Of a stretch of 64,000 bases of DNA, positions 16,839 to 25,662 are shown one piece after another. The stretch covers positions 865,117 to 929,116 of the forward strand of contig NZ_JAKENF010000003.1 in the NCBI RefSeq assembly GCF_021491355.1, written 5' to 3'. Origin of the DNA: Alitabrizicola rongguiensis. Lineage in GTDB: Bacteria > Pseudomonadota > Alphaproteobacteria > Rhodobacterales > Rhodobacteraceae. Every line of letters begins with the position of its first letter. Position 1 is the stretch's first letter. Under the pieces are notes generated by a model. It made no database searches and was not told the origin of the DNA. It worked only from the letters and a program-made list of their open reading frames with translations. Position numbers and translations under genes: made by a program.

Positions 16839-17522
16839 TCAAGCGAAGCCGAACCGGCGCTCCTGGGCGGCCCAGTCGAGCGGGATCCTCTCGCGGACTA
16901 GGCGGGCGACGGTCAGGTCGGGGGATTGGCGCCCTTCCAGGATCGCCTGCTGCAGGCGCGGCAAGAGAAAGGCGATCGGCAGGCGGGTGCGGAGATAGGC
17001 TTCCGAATGACCGGTGTGGGCGGCGATTGCCGCCAGCGGTGTTCCTGCCCTGAGCGCGCGGGCCCAGCAGCGGGCCTCGGACAGAACGCGAAGCAGGACC
17101 GGATCGGGGCTGGGCAGTCGTTCGCCGGCAACGATGCGCGCCTCGATCCCGCGGCGGCGGAAACGGAACAGGCCGGCAAGGTCGAGGACATGGGTGGCGA
17201 CATCTTCGGACGCGTGGCCAAACGCTTCGGCGATGGCTGCCGCCTCAAGCCGGATCCGGACTGACCTGGAGCCAAGTGTCACGCGGGCGACCAGACGAGC
17301 GAGCCGCGCCGGATCGGCTGCTGAAGCCTGTGCGAGGGCCTCGACCTGAGCGATCAGCCGGTCCGCGGCCAGGATGTCCGGTTCATCGAGGAGCCGGTTC
17401 GCCTGCGCCATCTCCCACAGATGGGCGAGGACCATCGATGGCCAGGGTAAGGTCCAAACCGTCCCAGCGCAGAACGACCCGGAGGAGGCTTGCCAATAGA
17501 TCAACCGCGCTGCCGGCCCCAT
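16839..17522 (-). pseudogene. Serine recombinase, C-terminal remnant
   Basis: The last ~175 residues of this frame look like the C-terminal part of the large serine recombinases common in Rhodobacterales: ARLARLVARVTLGSRSVRIR, then FRFRRRGIEARIVAG, HTGHSEAYLRTRLPIAFLLP, and the end ILEGRQSPDLTVARL with IPLDWAAQERRFGFA. The catalytic resolvase domain and the recombinase middle domain are absent. The frame stays open upstream to 18257 but that part is antisense to the cytochrome b561 gene and not protein-like. A short stretch in another frame near 17440-17500 (LLRVVLRWDGLDLTLAID) also resembles this family, pointing to a frameshifted relic. Confidence 0.65.
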
Positions 17523-17665
17523 CAGGAACGTGCCGCGCGAGTGGGGCAGCGACCGAAACTCCGGACGGTGGGAGGCCGGATCGGCAAGGGGAGATCGGCG
17601 AGGTCGTCGGCAACAGGAGGGCCCGGCGCTGGTCTGCGAGGGCGCGTCGGGGTGGACATGGCACC

Positions 17666-18166
17666 TTACCGGCGCAGGAGAGGGACCATGCGGGCAAGCG
17701 TCCCGTCCTTGCGAACGACCTGGTTGAAGATCGCAGCCGCCGCATGGACCAGGGCCGAGAAGAACAGCGCGACGTTGATCGCGAAGTGAAGGCCGCCCAG
17801 GGGCGCGATCCCGGTCCAGGTCAGCATGCCGGTCACGACCATCGCCAGGAGCAGCCCGTAGAGGACGGCGTGCATGAGCGTCGCACTCCGGGCTTGGAGG
17901 ACCGAGGTACCGGGCGCATGGCCGGGAGTCCCATGGCGCCAGCGCAGGTAAAGCCGCGCAAGGACGGCCAGGAGGATCAGGCTTCCGACGCCGACATGGA
18001 CCCAAGCCAAGGAGACATCCGAAGCTGTGGGGGCCTGCCCCGCTTCGCGGGCATCGACAACGGCGACGATGGGATCGTGGAAACCGATCTGGACGATCAC
18101 GCCAATGACGACACTCCAATGCAGCCAGATCTGGGCGGGACGATAGGCGACGGCAGTCTGTGACAT
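17666..18166 (-). CDS. Cytochrome b561
   Basis: A 166-residue membrane protein with four helices of the bacterial cytochrome b561 type. It begins with RPAQIWLHWSVVIGVIVQIG, whose His is a haem ligand, then has VSLAWVHVGVGSLILLAV (second helix with His), TLMHAVLYGLLLAMVVTGML and LHFAINVALFFSALVHAAAA, with further His ligands. It would carry electrons across or within the inner membrane. The start at 18166 gives the family N-terminus; an ATG at 18271 would add 35 residues of no match. It has no clear operon partner. Confidence 0.85.
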   Translation of the reverse strand: MSQTAVAYRPAQIWLHWSVVIGVIVQIGFHDPIVAVVDAREAGQAPTASDVSLAWVHVGVGSLILLAVLARLYLRWRHGTPGHAPGTSVLQARSATLMHAVLYGLLLAMVVTGMLTWTGIAPLGGLHFAINVALFFSALVHAAAAIFNQVVRKDGTLARMVPLLRR

Positions 18167-18297
18167 GATTTCGCTTCTTGTGATGGGGAAGGACTTTTCC
18201 GTGGGCTGTGGCTTCTCGCTTCCCAAGGGTCCAAGTCGAAACAGCCGATGGCGGCACCAGTTTGGCCGCAACGATCCCGCAGCCGGGACTGTCGCGG

Positions 18298-19233
18298 TCA
18301 GGCCGCAGTCTCCTTGCGCATCCCCTCGGTCTTCAGGGACAAGGTCAGCGTGACGCCTGCGGGATCGGTGCCGTTCAGATCTCCGGTCGCCGGGTCGAGA
18401 GCTAGCCGTGTCCCTGCCGCGGCAAAGGTTGCGGCATCGGTCGTCTCCAGCCGATAGGAGCGGAGCCGGGCCGAGGTGACAGGGGCAGCCCGTGCCCCGA
18501 GTCCGGCCCAGACGTTCATCGCCAGCCGATGGGTATAGGGCGCGCCTGCCCCCATGTCTGCCATCCCGAAGTGGGTCAGATGCAAGTTACGGGCAAAGCC
18601 CAGCCCCTCGAACCAGCTCACTGCGGGCTCGAGCGCGGGCACATGCAGATGCAGATGCGCAACCCTGGTGTCGCGGTGCAGGGGAAGCACCGGATCGGCC
18701 CCCTCCGCCCGGGTCAGTTCGGCGACAAGGTCGAGCGCCTCGCGACCGCTGTGGCGGCGTCCCTGCGCGTCGAGCATCGCAAAGCCTCCGCCGGCATCGC
18801 TGAATCGGCCAAAGCGGTCGGGCGTCTCCCAGGCAATCTCGATGCCGTGGCCATCGGGGTCGTGGACGTAGATCGCCTTGGACATCAGGTGATCGACCGC
18901 AGACATCCTCAGGCCGAGGTCGACGAAGCGCTGCATCCGGCGCGAGAATTCCGCCTGCGAGGCCATGCTGAAAGCCACGTGATACAGGCCTGCATAACCC
19001 CGGGCGACCGGGCTGGTGGCGTCGGGGACAAGCACCACCAGAGTCCGGTCCGGCGTGCCGAGTGCCAGGCCCGCCCCCACGTCGGGGCGCCGCACGAAGC
19101 CGATGGCTTCGGTCCAGAAGGCTTCGGCGCGCGCAAGGTCGGTGACCGACAGGGTCAGCGAGCCCCAGGTGAGGCGTTCGGGACGGTCTTGGGCCATCCT
19201 CTGCCGGGCGAGTTGCAGGGCTTGGGTGTCCAT
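18298..19233 (-). CDS. VOC-family (glyoxalase/extradiol dioxygenase-like) protein
   Basis: A 311-residue protein made of two vicinal-oxygen-chelate modules, in the manner of CatE-type ring-cleavage dioxygenases. The first module (20-135) has LTWGSLTLSVTDLARAEAFW and LYHVAFS, then IYVHDPDGHGIEIAW; the second begins VAHLHLHVPALEPAVSWFEG (~190). These provide the His-x-His/Glu-type metal ligands. The substrate is unknown; a role with catechol-like compounds or in electrophile defence is possible. It is followed by the DoxX gene upstream in transcription order (19254-19682) and the pair lies divergent to a LysR gene. Confidence 0.75.
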   Translation of the reverse strand: MDTQALQLARQRMAQDRPERLTWGSLTLSVTDLARAEAFWTEAIGFVRRPDVGAGLALGTPDRTLVVLVPDATSPVARGYAGLYHVAFSMASQAEFSRRMQRFVDLGLRMSAVDHLMSKAIYVHDPDGHGIEIAWETPDRFGRFSDAGGGFAMLDAQGRRHSGREALDLVAELTRAEGADPVLPLHRDTRVAHLHLHVPALEPAVSWFEGLGFARNLHLTHFGMADMGAGAPYTHRLAMNVWAGLGARAAPVTSARLRSYRLETTDAATFAAAGTRLALDPATGDLNGTDPAGVTLTLSLKTEGMRKETAA

Positions 19234-19253
19234 GTTGGTCTCTTCGCGTGGTC

Positions 19254-19682
19254 TCAGGCGCGGGGTGCGATAGGGGCCTTGCGGGTCCGACCCCAGAGAA
19301 CGAAGACGGCCAGCGCGACGTAGATCAGGTTAAAGCCAAGGACATTGGCCTCGCCGCGGATCAGGTGGAAGGGGATGGCCAGGGCCTGGATCGCCAGAAG
19401 CCCGGCGGCGGCCCAAACGGTCAGGAAGGGCAGAATGCGGGTCGCGGCGGGCAGGATAACGCCGACGGCGCCGAGGAACTCCATCAGGGCGATGCCGCGC
19501 ACCAGCCAGATGGGCGCACCGGTCACCCAGGTCATGCCCATCTGGGCGAGGTCGGCGATGGGCATCATGCCCTTCATCCATGCGGCCATCAGGTAAAGTG
19601 CGGCCAGGGCGATCTGGCCCACCCAGAGGGCGATGTTCCAGTTGCGGCTTGCCGGGGGAGTGTCGGTCGAGGTCAGTGTCAT
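19254..19682 (-). CDS. DoxX-family membrane protein
   Basis: A 142-residue inner-membrane protein with four hydrophobic helices. Visible are NIALWVGQIALAALYLMAAW then MKGMMPIADLAQMG, WLVRGIALMEFLGAVGVILP and LTVWAAAGLLAIQALAIPFH. The pattern is that of DoxX/DoxX-like proteins, which associate with redox or sulfur metabolism and quinone pools. The start at 19682 is taken over the ATG at 19718 because GAAAGATAT precedes it and the extension is hydrophilic. It is first gene of the DoxX-VOC pair and divergent from the LysR regulator. Confidence 0.75.
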   Translation of the reverse strand: MTLTSTDTPPASRNWNIALWVGQIALAALYLMAAWMKGMMPIADLAQMGMTWVTGAPIWLVRGIALMEFLGAVGVILPAATRILPFLTVWAAAGLLAIQALAIPFHLIRGEANVLGFNLIYVALAVFVLWGRTRKAPIAPRA

Positions 19683-19865
19683 TTGGATATCTTTCGCGGT
19701 GTCAGGGCTAGGGCCCATGGTTTCATGGCGCGATGGATACAGGGTCCGCTGTCCCCGATCATTGGGGCAGGAGTGAAGACTGTCTTTCCTCCGAGTTGAT
19801 GATCTTGCACGGAGCCCTTGCTATCCTGCTCTTATGCGCAACGGTTGCGCCATCCGGAGGACTTC

Positions 19866-20771
19866 ATGGACCGCCTTCTCAGCCTGCGGGTCTTTGCCGC
19901 CGTGGCCGAGGCGAAGAGTTTCGCCGCCGTGGCCGACCGGATGGACATCTCGGCCGCGATGACCAGCAAGCATGTCCAGCATCTCGAGGCCGACGTCGGC
20001 GCGCGGCTTTTGAACCGCACCAGCCGCAGCGTCAGCCTGACCGAGGCCGGCGCCATCTACCTTGCCGCCGTGCGCCCCCTTCTGGATGGGCTGGACGAAG
20101 CCGGCGCACGGCTGGCTCAATCGACGATCGATCCACGGGGGATGCTGAAGATCAGCCTGCCGGTCTGGCTGGCCGAGCCCGGCTTTGTCCAGGTGCTGGG
20201 CGCTTATCGCGCGCGCTTCCCCGAGGTGAGTTTCGATCTCGACCTCAGCGGGCGAGCGGTCAACCTGGTTGAGGACGGCTATGACCTGGCGCTCCGGGTG
20301 AGCCCGGTCCTGGACGAGGGGCTGATCGCACGGCGCCTTGCCGACATCGCCTTCCTGATCGTGGCCTCCCCTGCACTGCTGGACCGGATCGGCCGCCCAA
20401 GAGAGATCGCCGATCTGACCGGCGCCCCCTTCCTCGCCTATAGTCCGATCAGCACCGGCGGGCGCGTCCGAATGGGGCTGGGGTCCAATGCGCCGGAGGT
20501 CCGCATGACCCCGGTCCTGCAAAGCGCGAACGAAACGGTGCTGTTCCAGGCCGCGATCGAGGGCATGGGCATCGCGATCATGCCGCATCCGGCGGCGCGC
20601 GCGCATCTGGCCGAAGGTCGGCTCGAGGCGCTCCTTCCCGATCTGCCCGCGCCCACGGTCAGCCTGTCAGCCATCTACTCCGACCGCAGCTACCTGCCCG
20701 CCAAGACCCGGAGCTTCCTGGACTTCCTCGCAGGGCCCGAAGGGTTCGGTGGCCAACTCGGTGCCAGATGA
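19866..20771 (+). CDS. LysR-family transcriptional regulator
   Basis: A 301-residue regulator. The winged HTH is at residues 1-60 (MDRLLSLRVFAAVAEAKSFA and ISAAMTSKHVQHLEADVGAR), followed by the LTEAG linker and a substrate-binding-like effector domain (LVEDGYDLALRV near 135). It is closest in pattern to the CrgA/DsdC-like group that regulates a divergent gene. The 183-base gap to the DoxX-VOC pair would contain the shared operators, so control of that pair is inferred. The start is 19866 rather than 19818 because family N-termini begin MDRL. Confidence 0.9.
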   Translation: MDRLLSLRVFAAVAEAKSFAAVADRMDISAAMTSKHVQHLEADVGARLLNRTSRSVSLTEAGAIYLAAVRPLLDGLDEAGARLAQSTIDPRGMLKISLPVWLAEPGFVQVLGAYRARFPEVSFDLDLSGRAVNLVEDGYDLALRVSPVLDEGLIARRLADIAFLIVASPALLDRIGRPREIADLTGAPFLAYSPISTGGRVRMGLGSNAPEVRMTPVLQSANETVLFQAAIEGMGIAIMPHPAARAHLAEGRLEALLPDLPAPTVSLSAIYSDRSYLPAKTRSFLDFLAGPEGFGGQLGAR

Positions 20772-21000
20772 CGGATGGCCTGGCGGCGGCCCCCATCCTT
20801 TCCTGGGCGGAAACTCTGGATCAACAGCAGGTCAGATGATTGCCTGAGGGGGAAGGTTTAGCTTCCTCTCATCGGGCAGGAAGATGGCGCAAGCCAGGAA
20901 GCCCGGTCCAGACCCCGAACCCCAAGGCCCGCCGGGCCGCGCAGGAGGCGCGGCACCGGTCCGGAGACCTCAATCCGAAACGAACGAGAAGGAAACCGCC

Positions 21001-21516
21001 ATGTCCATCAACCGCCGCGCCATCCTTGCCTTCGCCAGCGCCGCCACCGTGTTTTCGCTCTTTGCCGGAGCGGCGATGGCCGAACCCGACTACAAGGACA
21101 AGATCCGCATCTTCTACGATACCTTCAACAAGAACGATCCGGCCCTGCTGGACCAGATCATCGCCGAAGACTGGGTCCACATCCCCGCCAATACCCCCGG
21201 CGAGGAGCCGGGCCGGGAGGGTTTCAAGAAGCTGGTCCCGGGCTTCGCCGCGACCTTCAAGGACGGCAACATCAAGATCGAGGACATCGTCCAGGAGGGC
21301 AACAAGGTCGTGGTCCGGTCGTCCTATACCGCCACGCAGGTCGGTCCCTTCATGGGATTCGAGCCGAAGGGCCGTCCCTTCACGATCATGACCATCGATG
21401 TCCACGAGTTCAACAAGGACGGCCTGGTCCAGACCACCTGGCACCTCGAAGACTGGCTCGGCGGCCTGTACCAGATGTTCGCGCTGCGATGCACCACCGC
21501 AACCGCCAGCAGGTAG
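21001..21516 (+). CDS. Exported SnoaL-like (ester cyclase type) protein with altered C-terminus
   Basis: A 171-residue protein with signal peptide ending AGAAMA and a SnoaL/NTF2-like cone fold: IRIFYDTFNKNDPALLDQII, DWVHIPANTP, FKDGNIKIEDIVQEGNKVVV and VHEFNKDGLVQTTWHLEDWL are the family landmarks. AAGGAAACCGCC precedes the start at 21001. The last ~13 residues (FALRCTTATASR) are encoded by DNA that on the other strand is the NCS1 permease, so the natural end has been lost at a junction near 21480. The 229 bases before the gene hold no other gene, only a weak hairpin near 20845. Confidence 0.7.
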   Translation: MSINRRAILAFASAATVFSLFAGAAMAEPDYKDKIRIFYDTFNKNDPALLDQIIAEDWVHIPANTPGEEPGREGFKKLVPGFAATFKDGNIKIEDIVQEGNKVVVRSSYTATQVGPFMGFEPKGRPFTIMTIDVHEFNKDGLVQTTWHLEDWLGGLYQMFALRCTTATASR

Positions 21517-22769
21517 ACGACCCCACCCGTGATCCACGACTGCAGCGCCGGGAAGCCGATGTAGTCGGTGTTGAACATCGGCAGCAGTCCCGCCGTGTAG
21601 AGCCCGACCAGCGTTCCGCAGGCCAGGGCCAGGACGCCCGGCCAGTTCGCGATCCCGAGCTCGCCCCAGGTCGCGACCCGGTGCATCGGGCGCCGGATGC
21701 CAAAGAGCCGCGGCAGAACAAACAGGTCGAGCGCCATGATCACGCTGGCGACGGGCACTGTGGTCGAGCCGACGCTCGTCGCAAGGTTGAAGGTGTCCTG
21801 CAGGTTCGGCAGAAAGAAGGTCAGGACCGCCGCCAGAAGGCCAAGGCCCACCACCGTGTATTGCCGCTTCCAGCCGGGAATGCCCGACAGCACGTTCTGG
21901 GCGCCGTTCACCGCGATGTAGAGGTTGCCGTCCTGCACGGCCCACTGGTTGATGACCAGAATGATGATCCCGAGGAGCGCGCTGCCCAGCATGCTGAAGC
22001 TGACGAAGTAATGGATGCTCGGCCCGAAATCCGGGGCATTCGACAGCGCGGCGACCAGATATCCCATCACCGGGAAGAGGAAGGCCCCGACAAGATAGGA
22101 AATCACGATCGTCGGCACGTTCCACATCGAGGCCCGCCCGGCCTTGGCGTAGCGGAAGAAGTCGGGCTCGTTGCCCCAGGTGGACAGACCGACCATGCCG
22201 CCAATGACCAGGATCATGCCGGTTTTCGAGTCGACCGGCGGCACAGCCGCAAGCAGGTCCGAAGAGGTGGCCCGGAAGGCAAGGATCGTCGCGAAGATCC
22301 CCCAGACCAGGATGACCGGAACGGCGACGTATTGCGCAAAGCGCTGAACCCCTTCGAAGCCGAAATAGGTGTTCACGATCATCACGAAGGCAAGGATCGC
22401 AGTCAGGATTCCGACCGCCGGCAGCGTGATAAGGCCACCCGTGATGTCGATGACGAACTTGACGGTGAAGAGGTAGAAGGCCATCCCATTGATGACCAGC
22501 AGAAGCGAGACGAGCCCGCTGCCGAGCGTTCCGAAGATGCTCCGCGCCATGACCGAATGGGTCTGCCCTGTCGCGGCACCGGCATTGGCCGAGGCAAAGC
22601 AATAGACGCTCATCACCGCCACGGCGATCAGCATCGCCTCGGACAACTCGCCAAGTGTCAGCCCCTGGAACCGGGCGCCGTAGCCTACGAGGACGGCGCC
22701 AAAGGTCGCCTGCATCGACAGGAATTGCGCCAGCATCCGAAAGTTCGAGCGGCGTTGATCGGCCGGCAC
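21324..22769 (-). CDS. NCS1-family permease (cytosine/purine type), both ends altered
   Basis: A 481-residue frame with about 12 membrane helices, related to NCS1 nucleobase:cation symporters: RSNFRMLAQFLSMQATFGAV, then YGARFQGLTLGELSE, WGNEPDFFRYAKAGR and INQWAVQDGNLYIAVNGAQN are family landmarks. The start is GTG at 22769; the normal ~20-residue lead is absent and there is an in-frame stop at 22815-22817 with no ATG between. At the far end the membrane part stops near ANIWYRPPS and the last ~55 residues are antisense of the SnoaL gene, meaning the true C-terminus has been lost at about 21480. The natural substrate is unknown. Confidence 0.6.
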   Translation of the reverse strand: MPADQRRSNFRMLAQFLSMQATFGAVLVGYGARFQGLTLGELSEAMLIAVAVMSVYCFASANAGAATGQTHSVMARSIFGTLGSGLVSLLLVINGMAFYLFTVKFVIDITGGLITLPAVGILTAILAFVMIVNTYFGFEGVQRFAQYVAVPVILVWGIFATILAFRATSSDLLAAVPPVDSKTGMILVIGGMVGLSTWGNEPDFFRYAKAGRASMWNVPTIVISYLVGAFLFPVMGYLVAALSNAPDFGPSIHYFVSFSMLGSALLGIIILVINQWAVQDGNLYIAVNGAQNVLSGIPGWKRQYTVVGLGLLAAVLTFFLPNLQDTFNLATSVGSTTVPVASVIMALDLFVLPRLFGIRRPMHRVATWGELGIANWPGVLALACGTLVGLYTAGLLPMFNTDYIGFPALQSWITGGVVYLLAVAVVHRSANIWYRPPSQSSRCQVVWTRPSLLNSWTSMVMIVKGRPFGSNPMKGPTCVAV

Positions 22770-22879
22770 GACCGCTTCGGTGAAGTCGGCGATAGGCGCG
22801 GACCCGCGCGAGCGTCAGCGTAGAGCTTTCAATGGCCAGCGCGCCAGTTTGGACACTGCCAACGCACCCGTCTAAGGGT

Positions 22880-23211
22880 CGGACCAGACCCGTTCCGACA
22901 CGACATCATTGCGCAGCATGGCGTCGACGATATCCCGCTGGAGGACGTCAAGCGCTTCGACTTCGGAAACTGGACATTAGTCATCATCCGGTCGCCCGAA
23001 GGCGACTTCTTCGCCATGGATGGCAATTGCTCGCGCGAGACGATCCCCATCTGGCGGACTGGTCGCCGGCGGGATCATCGAATGCCCCCTTCATTTCGGC
23101 ACCTTCGACTACCGGACCGGCGAGTCTCGCAAGCTTCCGGCCTGCATCGATCTGCGGACCTACCCGGTTCGTCTGGAGAATGGCGAAGTCCAGATCCTGG
23201 TTGAGGCGTAA
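22880..23211 (+). pseudogene. Rieske [2Fe-2S] ferredoxin, frameshifted
   Basis: The first part reads DDIPLEDVKRFDFGNWTLVI then IRSPEGDFFAMDGNCSRE; after that the frame is lost, and the second half continues in another frame as LVAGGIIECPLHFGTFDYRT then LPACIDLRTYPVRLENGEVQ. This is a MocE-like Rieske ferredoxin. The first cluster motif C-x-H has become CSR, and the stretch GGACTGG lacks four bases expected for ADGLVAGG (one copy of GGAC lost). The second motif C-P-L-H is intact. At least one frameshift lies near 23045-23060, so no ferredoxin is made. The gap 23212-23471 shows nothing I can support. Confidence 0.75.
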
Positions 23212-23471
23212 TCTCGGCCTCTGATGCCGGTCGCATCAATGCCGAGGGTCTCCAGAACGAGCGGCCGGTGTTCAGGTTTAAGGGGGCGGACCATAGGACC
23301 TCCCCCGTTCAGTCACTGCGCACGGACATAGTCCGACCAATCGCGTCTGCTCTGGCGTCCCAGCCCACCGATTCGCCAAGCTTTGCACGACCTTGGGCTG
23401 TCCTTATCGGAAGGCCAGATTTCGATTTTTCTGCATGCCGGACCCGGCGGCTACTGTTTGCTTGACCAGAG

Positions 23472-24371
23472 TCAGGCGGCGGCACGGCGTGCGGCCATCA
23501 CACGCGCCATTGTCTCGCCCATCGACGACGGGTTCGGCGCCACGGTGATGCCGGCTGCAGTGAGGATCTCGACCTTCTCTTGCGCGCTTTCGCCAAAGGC
23601 CGAGATGATCGCCCCGGCATGGCCCATCTTGCGGCCCTTGGGCGCCGAGAGTCCGGCGATATAGGCCACGATCGGTTTCGTCATGTTCCGCGCGGCCCAG
23701 GCCGCGGCCTCGGCCTCTTGCGGGCCGCCGATCTCGCCGATCATCATCACGGCATCGGTTTCCGGGTCCTGCTGGAAGAGCTCAAGGATGTCGCGGAAGG
23801 ACGAGCCGTTGATCGGGTCGCCCCCGATGCCCACGCTCGTCGACACGCCGATGCCAAGCGCCTTCATCTGCGACGCGGCCTCGTAGCCCAGTGTTCCAGA
23901 GCGACCGACGATGCCCACGCGCCCGGGCATGTAGATATGCGGCGGCATGATGCCCATGAAGCCCTTGCCGGGCGAGATGATGCCCGCGCAATTCGGCCCA
24001 ATAAGGCGCATCTTGCGGCTTTCGGGATAGCGGCGAAGGAAGCGTTTCACCCGCATCATGTCCTGCGAAGGGATGCCGTCGGTGACGCAGACCGCGGTCT
24101 TGATGCCGGCATCCGCCGCCTCCATGATCGCATCGGCCGCGAAGGGCGGCGGAACGAAGAGAAGCGAGGCCTCGGCACCGGTCTCCTCGACCGCCTCGCG
24201 CACTGTGTTGAACAGCGGCCGGTCCAGCAGCCGCTCGCCGCCCTTGCCGGGGGTCACGCCGCCAACAACGTTTGTACCGTGCTTGATCATGTCGGCGGCA
24301 TGGAACTGGCCGATACGGCCCGACATGCCCTGAACGATGACGCGGGTCTTTTCGGTAATCAGGATAGCCAT
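23472..24371 (-). CDS. mtkB: Malate-CoA ligase (malate thiokinase), beta/SucD-like subunit
   Basis: A 299-residue protein homologous to the alpha subunit (SucD) of succinyl-CoA synthetase. It has the CoA-binding Rossmann start RVIVQGMSGRIGQFHAADM, KGGERLLDRPLF, and the phospho-histidine loop PKGRKMGHAGAIISAFGES whose His in GHAGAI is phosphorylated. In this context (mtkA, mcl and sgaA upstream) it is taken as malate thiokinase, which makes malyl-CoA from malate for cleavage by malyl-CoA lyase in the serine cycle. The succinyl-CoA synthetase reading is less likely because the TCA genes are not here. Confidence 0.85.
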   Translation of the reverse strand: MAILITEKTRVIVQGMSGRIGQFHAADMIKHGTNVVGGVTPGKGGERLLDRPLFNTVREAVEETGAEASLLFVPPPFAADAIMEAADAGIKTAVCVTDGIPSQDMMRVKRFLRRYPESRKMRLIGPNCAGIISPGKGFMGIMPPHIYMPGRVGIVGRSGTLGYEAASQMKALGIGVSTSVGIGGDPINGSSFRDILELFQQDPETDAVMMIGEIGGPQEAEAAAWAARNMTKPIVAYIAGLSAPKGRKMGHAGAIISAFGESAQEKVEILTAAGITVAPNPSSMGETMARVMAARRAAA

Positions 24372-24381
24372 GGGATCCTCC

Positions 24382-25554
24382 TCAGGCTGCCAGTTTCGGA
24401 CGGGCGGCCACAGCCTTTGCGGCGGCCTCGGCCAGGGTGTCGGCGGTGATCAGCGGCAGGCCCGAGGCCTCAAGGATCGTCTTGCCCTCCTCGACATTCG
24501 TGCCCGCAAGCCGGACGACGACGGGGATGGTCATGCCCACCTCGCGATAGGCCTTCACCACGCCCTCGGCGACCCAGTCGCAACGGTTGATGCCGGCGAA
24601 GATGTTGACGAGGATCACGCTGACATTGCGATCGGCCAGCACGGTGCGGAAGGCACGGACCACGCGCTCGGGGCTCGCGCCGCCGCCGATGTCGAGGAAG
24701 TTGGCAGGCTCGCCCCCGGCAAGCTTGATCATGTCCATCGTCGCCATGGCCAGGCCCGCGCCGTTGATGATGCAGCCGATGTCGCCGGTTAGGCCGACAT
24801 AGGCCAGGCCATGGTCGCCGGCGGTCGACTCGCGCGGGTCCTCCTGGCTGCGGTCGCGCAGTTCAGCGATCTGCGGCCGGCGGAACAGCGCATTGGTGTC
24901 GAAGCTCATCTTGGCGTCGAGCGCCACAAGGTCGCCGGCCCCGGTGATGACCAGCGGGTTGATCTCGACCATCATGGCGTCAAGGTCGCGATAGGCGCGA
25001 TAGCAGGCCTGCAGGATCGTCACCATCTGGCTGATCTGCGTACCCGAGAGCCCCAGGCCAAAGGCCAGTTCGCGTGCCTGGAATTCGACAAGGCCGGTTG
25101 CCGGGTCGATCGTCATGCGCCGAAGGCTGGCCGGGTCGGTCTCGGCCAGATCCTCGATCTCGATCCCGCCATGGGCCGAGGCCACGATCATGATCCTCTC
25201 GGATTTCCGGTCGAGGACAAAGCCCAGGTACAACTCCTGGGCGATATCGCAGGCGGGTTCGATCCACAGGCGATAGACCCCCTTGCCGTTCTGGTCGGTC
25301 TGCTTGGTCACCAGCTGGCGGCCAAACAGGCTCGCAGCATAGCTTTGGACCTCGTCGACCGACTTGCAGAGCTTCACTCCACCGGCGGCGCCCCGGCCCC
25401 CGGCATGGACCTGGGCCTTCACCACCCAGGCATGACCGCCCAGTTCGCGCGCCCGGTAGGCCGCCTGTTCAGGGCTGTAGGCCAGCCCGCCCCTCGGCAC
25501 CGGCACACCGAAGCGGCCGAGGATTTCCTTTGCCTGGTATTCGTGGATGTCCAT
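24382..25554 (-). CDS. mtkA: Malate-CoA ligase, alpha/SucC-like subunit
   Basis: A 390-residue ATP-grasp subunit related to SucC. Visible landmarks are [20 protein letters not shown] at the start, then [20 protein letters not shown] (written here as [16 protein letters not shown]), [20 protein letters not shown] and the CoA-ligase hinge [19 protein letters not shown]. It pairs with mtkB, which begins ten bases after its stop. Together they activate malate with ATP and CoA. The subunit naming follows the methylotroph convention (MtkA = large subunit). Confidence 0.85.
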   Translation of the reverse strand: MDIHEYQAKEILGRFGVPVPRGGLAYSPEQAAYRARELGGHAWVVKAQVHAGGRGAAGGVKLCKSVDEVQSYAASLFGRQLVTKQTDQNGKGVYRLWIEPACDIAQELYLGFVLDRKSERIMIVASAHGGIEIEDLAETDPASLRRMTIDPATGLVEFQARELAFGLGLSGTQISQMVTILQACYRAYRDLDAMMVEINPLVITGAGDLVALDAKMSFDTNALFRRPQIAELRDRSQEDPRESTAGDHGLAYVGLTGDIGCIINGAGLAMATMDMIKLAGGEPANFLDIGGGASPERVVRAFRTVLADRNVSVILVNIFAGINRCDWVAEGVVKAYREVGMTIPVVVRLAGTNVEEGKTILEASGLPLITADTLAEAAAKAVAARPKLAA

Positions 25555-25662
25555 TTCCGTCCTCCCCTGGCAAGACCGGGTCGTTCACGGTCTCCCGTGC
25601 TGCAGGTCCTGCGGTTGTCCGTGGGATGGGCCAAAGGGCCCACCGTCCTTAGGTTTCGGGCG

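Noticed and set aside
16839..18257. A 472-residue minus-strand frame taken as one gene
   Set aside because: Only the last ~175 residues resemble a protein family. The first ~230 are antisense to the cytochrome b561 gene and have the arginine/proline-rich look of a shadow frame.
20869..22602. A 577-residue minus-strand frame over the NCS1 permease and SnoaL genes
   Set aside because: It is a shadow of two better-supported genes, with low-complexity His/Arg/Gly composition and no family pattern.
23212..23471. Possible gene between the Rieske relic and mtkB
   Set aside because: Short frames on both strands lack starts, ribosome sites and family patterns.
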